Assembly: GCF_030407165.1 (NCBI RefSeq)
Contig: NZ_CP129111.1
Span: 2,852,001 to 2,916,000, forward strand
Length of the DNA stretch: 64,000 bases
Direction of reading: 5' to 3'
Source of the DNA: Fontisubflavum oceani
GTDB taxonomy: Bacteria; Pseudomonadota; Alphaproteobacteria; Rhodobacterales; Rhodobacteraceae
Program-made: the position numbers and the translations under genes
The notes under the pieces: generated by a model
Databases searched by the model: none
The model's input: the letters and a program-made list of their open reading frames with translations, nothing else
Told to the model about the DNA's origin: nothing
Shown here: one piece after another, positions 46,105-55,205 of the stretch
How the letters are laid out: each line of letters starts with the position of its first letter
Position numbering within the stretch: position 1 is the stretch's first letter

Positions 46105-47219
46105 CTAACCCGCTCGAAGCGCGTCCGACAAGACCTCTTGGACAACCGCGCGCGGGACATCTCCCGTCACAAACGCCTGCCCGATTCCACGTGCGAGGAT
46201 AAAGCGCAGCTGCCCATCGACGACTTTCTTGTCCTGCCCCATAAGGGTCAGTAACGCATCTGCACCTGGCAATTCTCCGGGAATATCAGATAGATCGCGC
46301 TTCATCTTCATATCTGAGAGATGCGCGCGAACCCGGCTCGGCTCCTCTTGAGGGCAAAGCCCCATCCGCGCCGACACTTCAAAGGCCAGTGCACAACCGA
46401 TTGCCACGCCCTCGCCATGTAGCAAGCGATCCGAATAGCCCGTTGCCGCCTCCAGCGCATGGCAGAACGTGTGACCGAGGTTCAGAAGCGCCCGGTCCCC
46501 CTGCTCCGTTTCGTCGCGCATAACGATATCGGCTTTCATCTGCACCGAGCGACGAACAGCGTCCTGCCTCAACCCGGCATCACCCGCAGCGAGACCCGGG
46601 CCGTTCTCTTCCAGCCAGGCAAAAAACGCGGCATCGCCAAGCAGCCCGTATTTCGCCACTTCGCCATAGCCCGCTAAGAAATCCCGTTCGGTCAGCGTGC
46701 CCAGCACATCGATATCTGCCAAAACCAGTGTGGGCTGATGAAACGCCCCGACCAGGTTTTTCCCATGGCGGGTGTTGATCCCGGTCTTACCCCCACGGAA
46801 CTGTCGACCTGTGCCAAGAGGCTCGTTGGGATCTGTACGAAGCGAACACCCCGGCGTAGAACCGCCGCGGCAAACCCCACGAGATCGCCGATCACACCGC
46901 CGCCGAAGGCGACAACGACATCACGACGCTCCACCTTCTGGTCCAGCAGCCACTCGACGACTTGCATCAGAAACGGCCAGCTTTTCGTCGCCTCGCCCGG
47001 CGGCAAGACCAACGCCTCCATCTCGATGCCATCCGCCGCCAATCCCGCGCGGAGCGCTTCCAGATGCAGACCTGCCACCGTTTCCTCGGTCACGACCCAG
47101 GCTTTCGGCCGCGCGAGAACCGGCGCGATCTCGGCCCCGGCTCGCGCAATCAGGCCGGGCCCGATCCGCACATCATAGGCCCGCTCCCCCAGGGGAACAT
47201 AAACCGTCTCGACACCCAT
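46105..47219 (-). CDS. aroB: 3-dehydroquinate synthase AroB (frameshifted as read)
   Basis: AroB closes DAHP to 3-dehydroquinate, the second shikimate step, with NAD and a divalent metal. 'VVVAFGGGVIGDLVGFAAAV' and 'QIPTSLLAQVDSSVG' are the NAD and substrate loops; 'YGEVAKYGLL' and 'GHTFCHALEAATGYSDRLLH' carry metal-ligand residues. The frame breaks in the C5 run 46790-46794: one added base restores DSSVGGKTGINTRHGKN and a product of about 371 residues, the normal length. The ATG at 47219 shares a base with the aroK stop (TGATG). Confidence 0.9.
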
Positions 47220-47782
47220 CACCCTGCCTCCACCACGCCCGCCGCTATCAGGCGTTCCAAAACCGCATCCGTTGTCTTCGCAATCGACCACGACGACCGC
47301 ACTTTGACCCGCAATTCCGCTTCGGCATAAGACGGCGTCCGCGCCTCAAGCAACTCTGCCAACGTCGCCCGTGGGTCGACGGTTCGAAGCAAAGGCCGCG
47401 TATCTTTGTGTCGAACCCGCGCCCAAAGCAGGTCGAGATCGGCCTCCAGCCATAACGCCGCCGCACGGGCCGAAATCATCGCGCGATTGGCCTCCGCCAA
47501 CCACGCGCCGCCGCCGGTCGAGAGCACGCAAGGCGGCCCCTCCAACAGCCGGGCAATGACCTGCCCTTCTTTATCGCGAAAAAACGCCTCGCCATCGCGT
47601 TCGAAAATCTCCGCGATACTCATCCGGGCGCTCTCCACAATCTCCGCATCCGAGTCGCGCAGCTCCACCTTCAGCCGCGCCGCCAAGGCCCGACCAATCG
47701 CGGTTTTGCCGGAGCCCATCATGCCCACCAGCACTACGGTTTTCACCAGACGCAGCCGATTTGTTGGCATGGTTTCGCCCAT
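47219..47782 (-). CDS. aroK: Shikimate kinase
   Basis: A P-loop kinase of about 187 residues that phosphorylates shikimate. The P-loop is GMMGSGKT (20-27), followed by 'ELRDSDAEIVESARMSIAEI' with the shikimate-binding Asp and 'VLSTGGGAWLAEANRAMI'. The start is uncertain: ATG at 47782 is used here, ATG at 47770 is possible, and a TTG lies further upstream. aroK and aroB form a coupled pair, as in many bacteria; they are divergent from the small membrane protein gene at 47891. Confidence 0.92.
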   Translation of the reverse strand: MGETMPTNRLRLVKTVVLVGMMGSGKTAIGRALAARLKVELRDSDAEIVESARMSIAEIFERDGEAFFRDKEGQVIARLLEGPPCVLSTGGGAWLAEANRAMISARAAALWLEADLDLLWARVRHKDTRPLLRTVDPRATLAELLEARTPSYAEAELRVKVRSSWSIAKTTDAVLERLIAAGVVEAG

Positions 47783-47890
47783 CACTGAAAAATGTCCCTC
47801 CAAGACTGGCGTAATTCCGCTTGCAATGGCTTATAGTGAAAGTGAAGCGGCGGCAAACGCCGCGAGAAACAGGCAAATCGAAGGGCATAA

Positions 47891-48025
47891 ATGGGGCGGT
47901 TGATCAAGCTTTTGGCTGTGTTGATTGTGTTGGCTGTGATCGGCCTCGTGGGCTATTCCTATTCTGGATTGATGGTGCCTGAGACCCGAGAAATCACCGT
48001 GCCAGTGGTGCTTGATGCGGATTAA
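47891..48025 (+). CDS. Small membrane protein, 44 residues
   Basis: A short frame with ATG at 47891 and TAA at 48023-48025. It reads as a basic start (MGRLIK) and one strongly hydrophobic helix 'LLAVLIVLAVIGLVGYSYSG', then a short periplasmic-type tail ending in VVLDAD. A single-pass inner-membrane protein is predicted. Its last 11 bases overlap the start of the next gene (48015), so the two are probably translated together. I do not recognise the family; conservation next to xerD could be tested easily. Confidence 0.6.
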   Translation: MGRLIKLLAVLIVLAVIGLVGYSYSGLMVPETREITVPVVLDAD

Positions 48026-49535
48026 GCCCCTCCTTTGCGCCTTGGCCCTGACCGCTGGCGCTGCGGCTGCGCAAGAGACCGATGGCGACGCGCCCTTGAC
48101 GGGCCCTGACTGGCTGTCTGACACGATCATCCGCCCTCATGGCGACGTGGCGACCTCCGCCACGCCGCCCGAGATCACGGTCATGCCGTTGGGCCAAGTG
48201 CGGCTGGACGCGGTTGGTATCTTGCCCTTTGCCACAACTGGCCTGCCTGCCGGTCTGTGGGCCGATAGCGCGCCCGACACGCTCGCGCGTCTGATGTTGT
48301 CGCAACCGGCGGAAGGTCTGCCAGCGATGCTCGCCTTCACACGGCAACTGGCGCTGGCGGAACTTGACCCGCCACAAGATGCCAGCACCGAGGCGATCTT
48401 GTTTCTAGCACGGCTTGATCTTCTCCTTGATCGCGGGGCGTTGGAACCCGCCCGCGCCTTGATGGAACGCGCCGGGCCTGCCGATCCGCGCATCTTCCGC
48501 CGATGGTTCGACGTCAGCCTGCTCACTGGCCAGGCGGAGCGCGCATGCGCCGCCATGCGCGCCAGCCCCGACATCGCACCAACCTTTCCGGCGCGCATCT
48601 TCTGCCTTGCCCGGAGCGGCGACTGGCCCGCCGCGGCCCTCTCGCTTGGCACCGGCGAGGCGCTTGGCTTCATCAGCACTGCGGAGGCCGACCTGATCGC
48701 CCGCTTCCTCGACCCTGAACTGTTCGAAGGCGAACCACCCCTGCCCTTGCCTCCTGAGATGACACCGCTGCACTACCAAATGCTGATCTCTTTGGGCGAA
48801 CGTCCGCCATCGAACGCCCTGCCACTGGCCTTCGCCCATGCCGATTTGGCCGATCTGGCCGGGTGGCGCGCGCAGCTTGATGCGGCGGAGCGGTTGATGC
48901 GGGCGAGCGCAATAGAACCCGAGCAGTGGCTGGCGATCTATACCGCCCGCACTCCCGCCGCCTCCGGTGGAGTGTGGGAACGGGTCGACGCGCTGCAGTC
49001 TTTCGACGCGGCCCTTCTTGCAAGCGATCCAGAGGCTATCACCCGTTATCTGCCAGAGGTTTGGGCCGCGATGCAGCAGGCCGGGCTCGAAACCGCCTTC
49101 GCGCGGCTCTATTCTGATCGGCTTCTGCGCCTGCCCCTCACCGGTGAGGCTGCGATGTTGGCGCGTCGGGTTGGCCTGCTCTCACCGCTTTACGAAGCGG
49201 TGGCCCAAGGCGCGGTGGCGCAAGACGATCATGAGCGATTCCTTTTTGCCATCGCACGTGGCGAGGCGCCCGAGGCCCCTCCCCGCACCGGCACCGATGC
49301 AATCACCACCGCCGTCGCATCGGCCTTCGCCGACACAACACCCCCCGAGCGCTTCACCCGGCTTTTGAACCTGAACCGCACAGGCGAGGCCCTTCTGCGG
49401 GCGGCACGCACCTTGAGCGCGGGCGCGGGCGACACCGATGACATGGCCGATGCTCTGCGACTGTTTCGAGCCCTTGGCCTGGAAGACACGGCGCGCCGCG
49501 CCGCCCTGCAACTGATGATCCTGGACCGGGCCTGA
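48015..49535 (+). CDS. Hypothetical secreted protein, 506 residues
   Basis: I do not recognise a family. A signal peptide is clear ('IKPLLCALALTAGAAAAQ'). The mature protein is alanine- and leucine-rich and almost wholly helical, with repeated short helix pairs such as 'LLDRGALEPARALMERAG' and 'LARSGDWPAAALSLGTGEAL', which resemble TPR or Sel1-like solenoid repeats. A periplasmic protein-binding scaffold is a fair guess. ATG at 48015 overlaps the small membrane protein gene, and xerD begins one base after the stop codon, so the three genes form one unit. Confidence 0.75.
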   Translation: MRIKPLLCALALTAGAAAAQETDGDAPLTGPDWLSDTIIRPHGDVATSATPPEITVMPLGQVRLDAVGILPFATTGLPAGLWADSAPDTLARLMLSQPAEGLPAMLAFTRQLALAELDPPQDASTEAILFLARLDLLLDRGALEPARALMERAGPADPRIFRRWFDVSLLTGQAERACAAMRASPDIAPTFPARIFCLARSGDWPAAALSLGTGEALGFISTAEADLIARFLDPELFEGEPPLPLPPEMTPLHYQMLISLGERPPSNALPLAFAHADLADLAGWRAQLDAAERLMRASAIEPEQWLAIYTARTPAASGGVWERVDALQSFDAALLASDPEAITRYLPEVWAAMQQAGLETAFARLYSDRLLRLPLTGEAAMLARRVGLLSPLYEAVAQGAVAQDDHERFLFAIARGEAPEAPPRTGTDAITTAVASAFADTTPPERFTRLLNLNRTGEALLRAARTLSAGAGDTDDMADALRLFRALGLEDTARRAALQLMILDRA

Positions 49536-49536
49536 T

Positions 49537-50484
49537 ATGGCCGCCGCCGCTGACCAGCGTTGGATACAGTCCTTCATCGAGGCGCAAGCCGCCGAGCTAA
49601 ACGCCGCGCAGAACACGCAATTGGCCTATGCCCGCGATCTGGAGGATTTCCGCGCGTTTCTTATCAATCGAGAGACCGATCTCGCCAAAGCCAGCCGCAC
49701 CGAGATTGAGGCCTATCTGATGATGCTCGACGCAAATGGCTTGGCGAAAGCGACCCGCGCCCGGCGGCTTTCATCGATCAAACAGCTCTATCGGTTTACC
49801 TATGAAGAAGGCCTTCGTGCCGATAACCCGGCGCAGTTGGTCAAAGGTCCGGGCCACGAGAAACGCCTGCCCAAGACCCTCTCGGTCGAGGAAGTCGACC
49901 GTCTGCTTGCAGCCGCCGAAACGCTTGGACGCAGCTCGGGCGACAGGCTGCGGAATGCCTGTCTGATGCAGCTCCTCTACGCCACCGGCATGCGCGTGAC
50001 GGAGCTTGTCTCGCTCCCGGTCTCCGCCGCCCGTGGCAATCCGCAAGTGATGCTGGTCAAAGGCAAAGGCGGGAAGGAACGCATGGTGCCGCTCTCCCCG
50101 CCTGCGCGTGCCGCCCTGATCGCTTGGATCGGTCATCGTGATACGGAAGAGGCGCGCAAGACCGAAAACACAGGCGTAGCTCCATCTCGCTTCCTCTTCT
50201 CGTCTCGCGGCAAAGCGGGCCACCTCACCCGAATGCGGTTCTACCTGCTGATCAAAGACATTGCCGTCGCCGCAGGTGTCTCGCCCGAGAAGGTCACGCC
50301 GCACACACTCCGCCACGCGTTCGCGACCCATCTTCTGGCCGGCGGCGCCGATCTCCGCTCGATCCAGACGCTTCTGGGCCACGCCGACATCTCGACCACC
50401 GAAATCTACACCCATGTGTTAGATGAGCGCCTGAAATCCTTGGTGCTCAATCACCACCCGCTGGCGACACAAGACAAGGACTAG
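49537..50484 (+). CDS. xerD: Site-specific tyrosine recombinase XerD
   Basis: A 315-residue tyrosine recombinase that, with XerC, resolves chromosome dimers at dif during division. All six catalytic residues are in place: Arg153, Lys177, His256, Arg259, His282 and the nucleophile Tyr291. The N-terminal core-binding domain ('FIEAQAAELNAAQNTQLAYA') and length match XerD rather than phage integrases, and no phage genes or att repeats are near. It follows the secreted 506-residue protein after one base. Confidence 0.9.
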   Translation: MAAAADQRWIQSFIEAQAAELNAAQNTQLAYARDLEDFRAFLINRETDLAKASRTEIEAYLMMLDANGLAKATRARRLSSIKQLYRFTYEEGLRADNPAQLVKGPGHEKRLPKTLSVEEVDRLLAAAETLGRSSGDRLRNACLMQLLYATGMRVTELVSLPVSAARGNPQVMLVKGKGGKERMVPLSPPARAALIAWIGHRDTEEARKTENTGVAPSRFLFSSRGKAGHLTRMRFYLLIKDIAVAAGVSPEKVTPHTLRHAFATHLLAGGADLRSIQTLLGHADISTTEIYTHVLDERLKSLVLNHHPLATQDKD

Positions 50485-50591
50485 TCCCCGTCCCTGGCGG
50501 AGAAATGCCGCCGTGACGGCATGCAACACTTGCCCGTTTCGCGCGTGCCAGGCCCTTGAAGAACCCCCATTCGCACCCCATAACGCTGCTC

Positions 50592-51890
50592 ATGGACACC
50601 ACCCCCTTCATGGACACCGCATTCTGGGTCACCGCAGGCGCCATCATTGGCCTGTTGGTGCTCTCGGCGTTTTTCTCTGGCTCCGAAACGGCGCTCACCG
50701 CCGCCTCACGCGGCAAGCTCAGATCGCAGGCCGACCGGGGCAACAAAGGGGCCGAGCGGGCCTTGAACCTGACCGAAGATAGCGAGCGGCTGATCGGCTC
50801 GGTTCTGCTTGGCAACAACTTGGTCAATATCCTGGCCGCCTCGCTGGCCACCGCGCTTTTCACCCGGGCCTTTGGCGAAAGCGGCGTGGCGCTGGCGACG
50901 TTGGTGATGACGCTTCTGGTGCTGATCTTCGCCGAGGTCTTGCCGAAGACTTACGCGATCACCAATGCGGAAACCGCCGCCGCCCGGGTCTCGCCGGTTA
51001 TCCGCATCGTCATCTTGGTCTTCTCGCCGGTCGTCCGAATGGTGCAGGTGCTGGTCCGCGGCGTCTTGCGCATCTTCGGCGTGCAAACCGACCCCGACAG
51101 CGCCGTTCTGAGCGCGCGGGAGGAGATCGCGGGGGCCATCACGCTTGGCCATTCCGAGGGTGCGGTAGAGAAAGAACACCGCGACCGGCTTTTGGGTGCG
51201 CTCGATTTGAGCGACCGGACTGTTGAAGAGATCATGTTGCATCGCTCCGGCATCGAAATGATCGACGCCGATGCCGATCCGGAGCAGATCCTCAGCCAAG
51301 CCTTGCAATCGCCCCATACTCGCCTGCCCGTTTATCGCGAGGAACAGGAAAACATCATTGGCGTCATTCACGCCAAAGACCTGCTGCGCGCGATGGATCA
51401 GTTGATGCGCGGCGACAATGCGCCGGGCCTGGAGAAGTTCGACATCGGCCAGGTCGCGATGACCCCCTATTTCGTGCCCGAAACCACGACGCTCGACGAC
51501 CAGATGCGGCAATTCCTGCGCCGCCATACGCATTTTGCTCTGGTGGTCGATGAATATGGCGCACTGCAAGGATTGATCACGCTCGAAGATATCCTGGAGG
51601 AAATCGTCGGCGAAATCACCGATGAGTTCGACGTCGAAGAAGTCATTAACCTGACCCCCGGATCGGATGGCAACTACCTGATCGATGGCGGTATGACGAT
51701 CCGCGATCTGAACCGGGCCACCGATTGGAACCTGCCGGATGAAGAGGCAAACACCGTCGCTGGTCTGGTGATCCACGAAGCGCAATCGATTCCGGTCGAA
51801 GGCCAGTGTTTCAGCTTCCATGGTTTCCGGTTTGAGGTGGCGTCCCGCGATCAAAACCGCCTGACGCAGTTGAAAATCAGGAAGCTCTGA
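50592..51890 (+). CDS. CNNM/HlyC-CorC family membrane protein with CBS domains
   Basis: A 432-residue protein with an N-terminal DUF21 membrane domain (residues ~1-180, 'FFSGSETALTAASRGKLRSQ', 'LIGSVLLGNNLVNILAASLA'), a pair of CBS domains (~200-330) and a C-terminal CorC/HlyC domain ending in 'VASRDQNRLTQLKIRKL'. Members are linked to magnesium or cobalt efflux, and CBS pairs bind adenosine nucleotides. The hemolysin label sometimes given to the family is historical. ATG at 50592 is used; a TTG at 50556 and ATG at 50610 are alternatives. Confidence 0.85.
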   Translation: MDTTPFMDTAFWVTAGAIIGLLVLSAFFSGSETALTAASRGKLRSQADRGNKGAERALNLTEDSERLIGSVLLGNNLVNILAASLATALFTRAFGESGVALATLVMTLLVLIFAEVLPKTYAITNAETAAARVSPVIRIVILVFSPVVRMVQVLVRGVLRIFGVQTDPDSAVLSAREEIAGAITLGHSEGAVEKEHRDRLLGALDLSDRTVEEIMLHRSGIEMIDADADPEQILSQALQSPHTRLPVYREEQENIIGVIHAKDLLRAMDQLMRGDNAPGLEKFDIGQVAMTPYFVPETTTLDDQMRQFLRRHTHFALVVDEYGALQGLITLEDILEEIVGEITDEFDVEEVINLTPGSDGNYLIDGGMTIRDLNRATDWNLPDEEANTVAGLVIHEAQSIPVEGQCFSFHGFRFEVASRDQNRLTQLKIRKL

Positions 51891-51898
51891 GGAGTCAC

Positions 51899-51943
51899 CC
51901 GGTTTCTTGCAAGAAACCGGTCCGGAATTTTGCAAAATTCCGG
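51899..51943. terminator. Double-palindrome element, copy 3 (after the CNNM gene)
   Basis: Two perfect 22-base palindromes, CCGGTTTCTTGCAAGAAACC(GG) at 51899-51920 and CCGGAATTTTGCAAAATTCC(GG) at 51922-51943, are separated by one base. The first lies eight bases after the stop codon of the CNNM gene. Unlike copies 1 and 2 it stands between two genes in the same direction, so bidirectional termination alone does not explain it. Confidence 0.7.
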
Positions 51944-52041
51944 TGCCGCGCTGAAACCGGATACAAATGTCGCTTTCTGACTTGCTCCGCCCGGCGCCGC
52001 GCTCTTTCATCGCCGCGAGTGATAGAAGGACAACCTCTCAC

Positions 52042-54456
52042 ATGAAAACCACCACCCAAGTCTGCGTCATCGGCGGCGGCGTTGTCGGCGCCTCGGTTCT
52101 CTATCACCTGACCAAACTTGGCTGGTCCGATGTGATGCTGGTGGAACGCTCGGAACTCACCTCCGGCTCCACTTGGCACGCCGCTGGCGGGTTTCATACG
52201 CTGAACGGCGATACCAATATGGCGGCGCTGCAAGGCTACACGATCCGGCTCTATCGCGAGTTGGAAGAACTGACTGGCCTCTCCTGTGGTCTGCACCATG
52301 TGGGCGGCGTGACCCTGGCGGACACGCAAGAGCGCTTCGACATGCTGAAAGCCGAACGCGCCAAACACCGGTTCATGGGGCTGGAGACCGAAATCCTCGG
52401 CCCCGACGAAATCAAGCAGGTTGCGCCGATCACCAATATCGATGGCATTTTGGGCGCCCTTTATGACCCGCTCGATGGCCATCTCGACCCCTCAGGCACC
52501 ACGCACGCCTATGCCAAAGCCGCACGGATGGGCGGCGCCGAGATCGTGACCCAGTGTATGGTGACCGAGACCAACCCGCGCGCCGATGGCACCTGGGATG
52601 TGGTGACCGACAAAGGCACGATCCATGCCGAGCATGTGGTCAATGCGGGCGGGCTTTGGGCCCGTGAAGTCGGTGCAATGGCGGGCTGCTACCTGCCGCT
52701 GCACCCGATGGAGCACCAATATATCGTCACTGATGAAATCGCCGAGATTTACGAGCGCGCCGAAGAGCACCCGCATGTGATGGATCCGGCGGGCGAAAGC
52801 TATCTCCGCCAGGAAGGCCGTGGCCTCTGCATCGGCTTCTATGAACAACCTTGCAAACCTTGGGCGGTCGACGGAACGCCTTGGAGCTTCGGCCACGAGC
52901 TTCTGCCCGATGACTTCGACAAGATCGAAGACAGCATCGCTTTCGCCTATAAACGCTTCCCGATCCTGGAGACCGCCGGTGTGAAATCGGTGATCCACGG
53001 CCCCTTCACCTTCGCGCCCGATGGCAACCCGCTGGTCGGGCCGGTCCCGGGCTTGCGCAATTACTGGTCCGCCTGCGGTGTCATGGCGGGCTTTTCCCAG
53101 GGCGGCGGTGTTGGGCTGACGCTTGCGCAATGGATGGTCGAGGGCCAACCGGATCGCGATGTCTTCGCGATGGATGTGGCCCGCTTCGGTCGGGTGATCA
53201 CGCCGGGCTATACGCTGCCGAAAGTAATCGAGAATTATCAAAACCGCTTCTCGGTGGCCTATCCGAATGAAGAACTGCCCGCCGCGCGGCCGTTCCGTAC
53301 CACGCCGATGTATGACATCTTCGATCAGATGGGCGCGGTCTGGGGGCAGCAATACGGGCTGGAAGTGCCGAACTATTTCGCCGAAGAGGGCGAGCCGCGC
53401 TATGAAACCCCCTCCTTCCGCCGCTCAAACGCCTTCGAGGCCACCGCGCGCGAAGTCAAAGCGGTGCGAGAGGCCGTCGGCATCAACGAGGTGCAAAACT
53501 TCGGCAAATACCGGATCACCGGCGCTGATGCCCGCGCTTGGCTCGACCGGATCATGGCAGGCCGCGTACCGCAGCCCGGGCGCTTGTCTCTCACCCCAAT
53601 GCTAAACCATATCGGCAAGCTGATCGGGGACTTCACCATCTCCTGCCTCTCGGAAACCGAATTCCAACTGACGGCAAGCTACGGCTCGCAAGACTATCAT
53701 TTACGATGGTTTGACAGTCAGTTGCAGGGCGATGTTCATGTCCAGAATATCTCGGATACCCGCACCGGTTTCCAAATCGCTGGCCCCCGTGCCCGCGACC
53801 TCTTGCAAGCCGTCACTCGCGACGATGTCTCGGCCGAGGCGTTCCGCTTCATGGATGTCAAACCAATCACCATCGGGCTCAGCACGGCGCTTGTTCAGCG
53901 GGTCAGCTATACCGGCGATCTCGGCTATGAGATCTATGTCGACGCGATGGAGCAGCGGCAACTCTGGCAGATCCTCTGGACCGCTGGCCAGGCCTTCGGC
54001 CTAAAACCCTTCGGGATGCGGGCGATGATGTCGCTACGCCTGGATAAGTTTTTCGGCTCCTGGCTTCGAGAATTCTCGCCCGACTATACCGCCGCCGAAA
54101 CCGGCCTCGACCGGTTCATCAGCTTCAAGAAAAACACCCAGTTCATCGGTCGCGAGGCGGCGGAGGCCGAACGGGCCAATGGCTCCGCCCGCAAACTCTG
54201 CGCCTTCGAGGTCGCGGCCACCGATGCCGATGTAAATGCCTATGAACCGATCTGGCTCGATGGCACGGTTCAGGGGTTCTGCACCTCCGGCGGCTATTCC
54301 CATCACGCGCAGAAATCCATCGCGCTTGGCTTCGTGCCAACAGATCGGGCCACTGACGGCCTAGAGGTCGAGATCGAAATCCTGGGCGAGATGCGCCCGG
54401 CCCGACTGATCACCACCCCGCTCTTTGACCCAGAGGGCACACGCATGCGAGGGTAG
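52042..54456 (+). CDS. GcvT family FAD-dependent oxidoreductase (dimethylglycine/sarcosine dehydrogenase-like)
   Basis: An 804-residue enzyme. Domains in order: FAD-binding DAO domain (residues ~8-370, with VIGGGVVGASVLYHL at the N-terminus and 'GSTWHAAGGFHTLNGD' at the flavin-attachment region), an FAO_M linker (~375-430) and a GcvT folate-binding part with C-terminal barrel (~430-800). Such enzymes demethylate dimethylglycine, sarcosine or related N-methyl compounds and pass the one-carbon unit to tetrahydrofolate. The exact substrate is open. ATG at 52042 is used because homology begins there; AAGGA lies 12 bases upstream. Confidence 0.9.
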   Translation: MKTTTQVCVIGGGVVGASVLYHLTKLGWSDVMLVERSELTSGSTWHAAGGFHTLNGDTNMAALQGYTIRLYRELEELTGLSCGLHHVGGVTLADTQERFDMLKAERAKHRFMGLETEILGPDEIKQVAPITNIDGILGALYDPLDGHLDPSGTTHAYAKAARMGGAEIVTQCMVTETNPRADGTWDVVTDKGTIHAEHVVNAGGLWAREVGAMAGCYLPLHPMEHQYIVTDEIAEIYERAEEHPHVMDPAGESYLRQEGRGLCIGFYEQPCKPWAVDGTPWSFGHELLPDDFDKIEDSIAFAYKRFPILETAGVKSVIHGPFTFAPDGNPLVGPVPGLRNYWSACGVMAGFSQGGGVGLTLAQWMVEGQPDRDVFAMDVARFGRVITPGYTLPKVIENYQNRFSVAYPNEELPAARPFRTTPMYDIFDQMGAVWGQQYGLEVPNYFAEEGEPRYETPSFRRSNAFEATAREVKAVREAVGINEVQNFGKYRITGADARAWLDRIMAGRVPQPGRLSLTPMLNHIGKLIGDFTISCLSETEFQLTASYGSQDYHLRWFDSQLQGDVHVQNISDTRTGFQIAGPRARDLLQAVTRDDVSAEAFRFMDVKPITIGLSTALVQRVSYTGDLGYEIYVDAMEQRQLWQILWTAGQAFGLKPFGMRAMMSLRLDKFFGSWLREFSPDYTAAETGLDRFISFKKNTQFIGREAAEAERANGSARKLCAFEVAATDADVNAYEPIWLDGTVQGFCTSGGYSHHAQKSIALGFVPTDRATDGLEVEIEILGEMRPARLITTPLFDPEGTRMRG

Positions 54457-54495
54457 AATGGGCCTGAAAAACGAGTGGACCCCTTAAACCGCGCC

Positions 54496-54528
54496 CTTCT
54501 CTGCTTCAGAAATATCCCCGCCGGAGGC
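54496..54528. repeat. 33-base dispersed repeat, copy 2
   Basis: Matches 3129-3161 at 31 of 33 positions in the same orientation. Here its CCGGAGG end supplies a Shine-Dalgarno-like GGAGG (54523-54527) just before the nucleotidyltransferase coding region, so the element may provide the ribosome-binding site of that gene. Confidence 0.6.
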
Positions 54529-54533
54529 CTAAA

Positions 54534-55133
54534 ATCTCTTCTGACACCCCCCTCATTCTCCTCCTCGCTGCGGGTCGCGCAACGCGCATGGGTGGCACGG
54601 ACAAACTCTTGGAACCCGTCCAAGGCGCGCCGCTCGTGGCAACCATGGCCAAACGCTGTGCGAAGGCCGGGCCGACCCGGGTGATCCTTGGCCCCGATCA
54701 GCCGGCGCGCCGTGCGGCTCTGGCGGAGATTGGCTGCGAGGTCGTTGAAGCCCCCGAGAGCGCAGGGATGGCGGCGTCGATCCGTGTTGGCCTCTCGGAT
54801 CTGGAAGCCCCCGCCGCGCTGATCATGCTGGCCGATATGCCCGAGATCACAGCCTATGATCTGCATCTGATGTTGACGCTCCACGCCCAGGCTCCCGATG
54901 CGATCCTCCGCGCCGCCAGCGAAGACGGCACGCCCGGGCATCCGGTGCTCTTCCCCGCCGACCTCTTCGCCGATCTCCGCAAGCTCAGTGGCGATATCGG
55001 CGCCCGCGACCTCCTCAAACGCCACGCCAACCGTATCCACCTGATCCCGCTCAAAGGAGATCGTGCGCTGATCGATTTGGACACGCCCGAAGACTGGGCC
55101 GCCTGGCGAGCAAAAGAAAAGGGCGGCCTGTAA
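54534..55133 (+). CDS. MobA-like nucleotidyltransferase family protein
   Basis: A protein of about 199 residues of the MobA/MocA NTP-transferase fold, which activates molybdenum cofactor by adding GMP or CMP. The nucleotide motif LILLLAAGRATRMGGTDKLL lies upstream of the first ATG (54588), so translation must start earlier. No ATG, GTG or TTG stands there in frame; GGAGG followed after six bases by ATC (54534) is the only candidate, or a base is missing. Further motifs: 'ALIMLADMPEITAYDLHL', 'DGTPGHPVLFPADLFADL' and 'IGARDLLKRHANRIHLI'. MocA for MCD-type xanthine dehydrogenases is a close alternative. Confidence 0.8.
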   Translation: MSSDTPLILLLAAGRATRMGGTDKLLEPVQGAPLVATMAKRCAKAGPTRVILGPDQPARRAALAEIGCEVVEAPESAGMAASIRVGLSDLEAPAALIMLADMPEITAYDLHLMLTLHAQAPDAILRAASEDGTPGHPVLFPADLFADLRKLSGDIGARDLLKRHANRIHLIPLKGDRALIDLDTPEDWAAWRAKEKGGL

Positions 55134-55146
55134 TCAGACCGCCCTT
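55112..55146 (-). terminator. Terminator between the nucleotidyltransferase and RTX genes
   Basis: AAGGGCGG (55119-55126) pairs with CCGCCCTT (55139-55146) around the nucleotidyltransferase stop codon. Read on the minus strand the stem is followed by TTTTCTTTT (complement of 55112-55120), so it best serves the leftward RTX gene, whose stop lies 60 bases before it; it may also act on the rightward gene. Confidence 0.6.
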
Positions 55147-55205
55147 CGCTCGGGTCAAGGTTCGCCCCCCAAACCCCTTGTCCCTCGCTGCATAACTCTT
55201 GCGTC

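Noticed and set aside
49537..50484. Tyrosine recombinase as sign of a prophage or genomic island
   Set aside because: Length, motifs and coupling to chromosomal genes fit XerD; no phage genes, attachment repeats or composition change are nearby.
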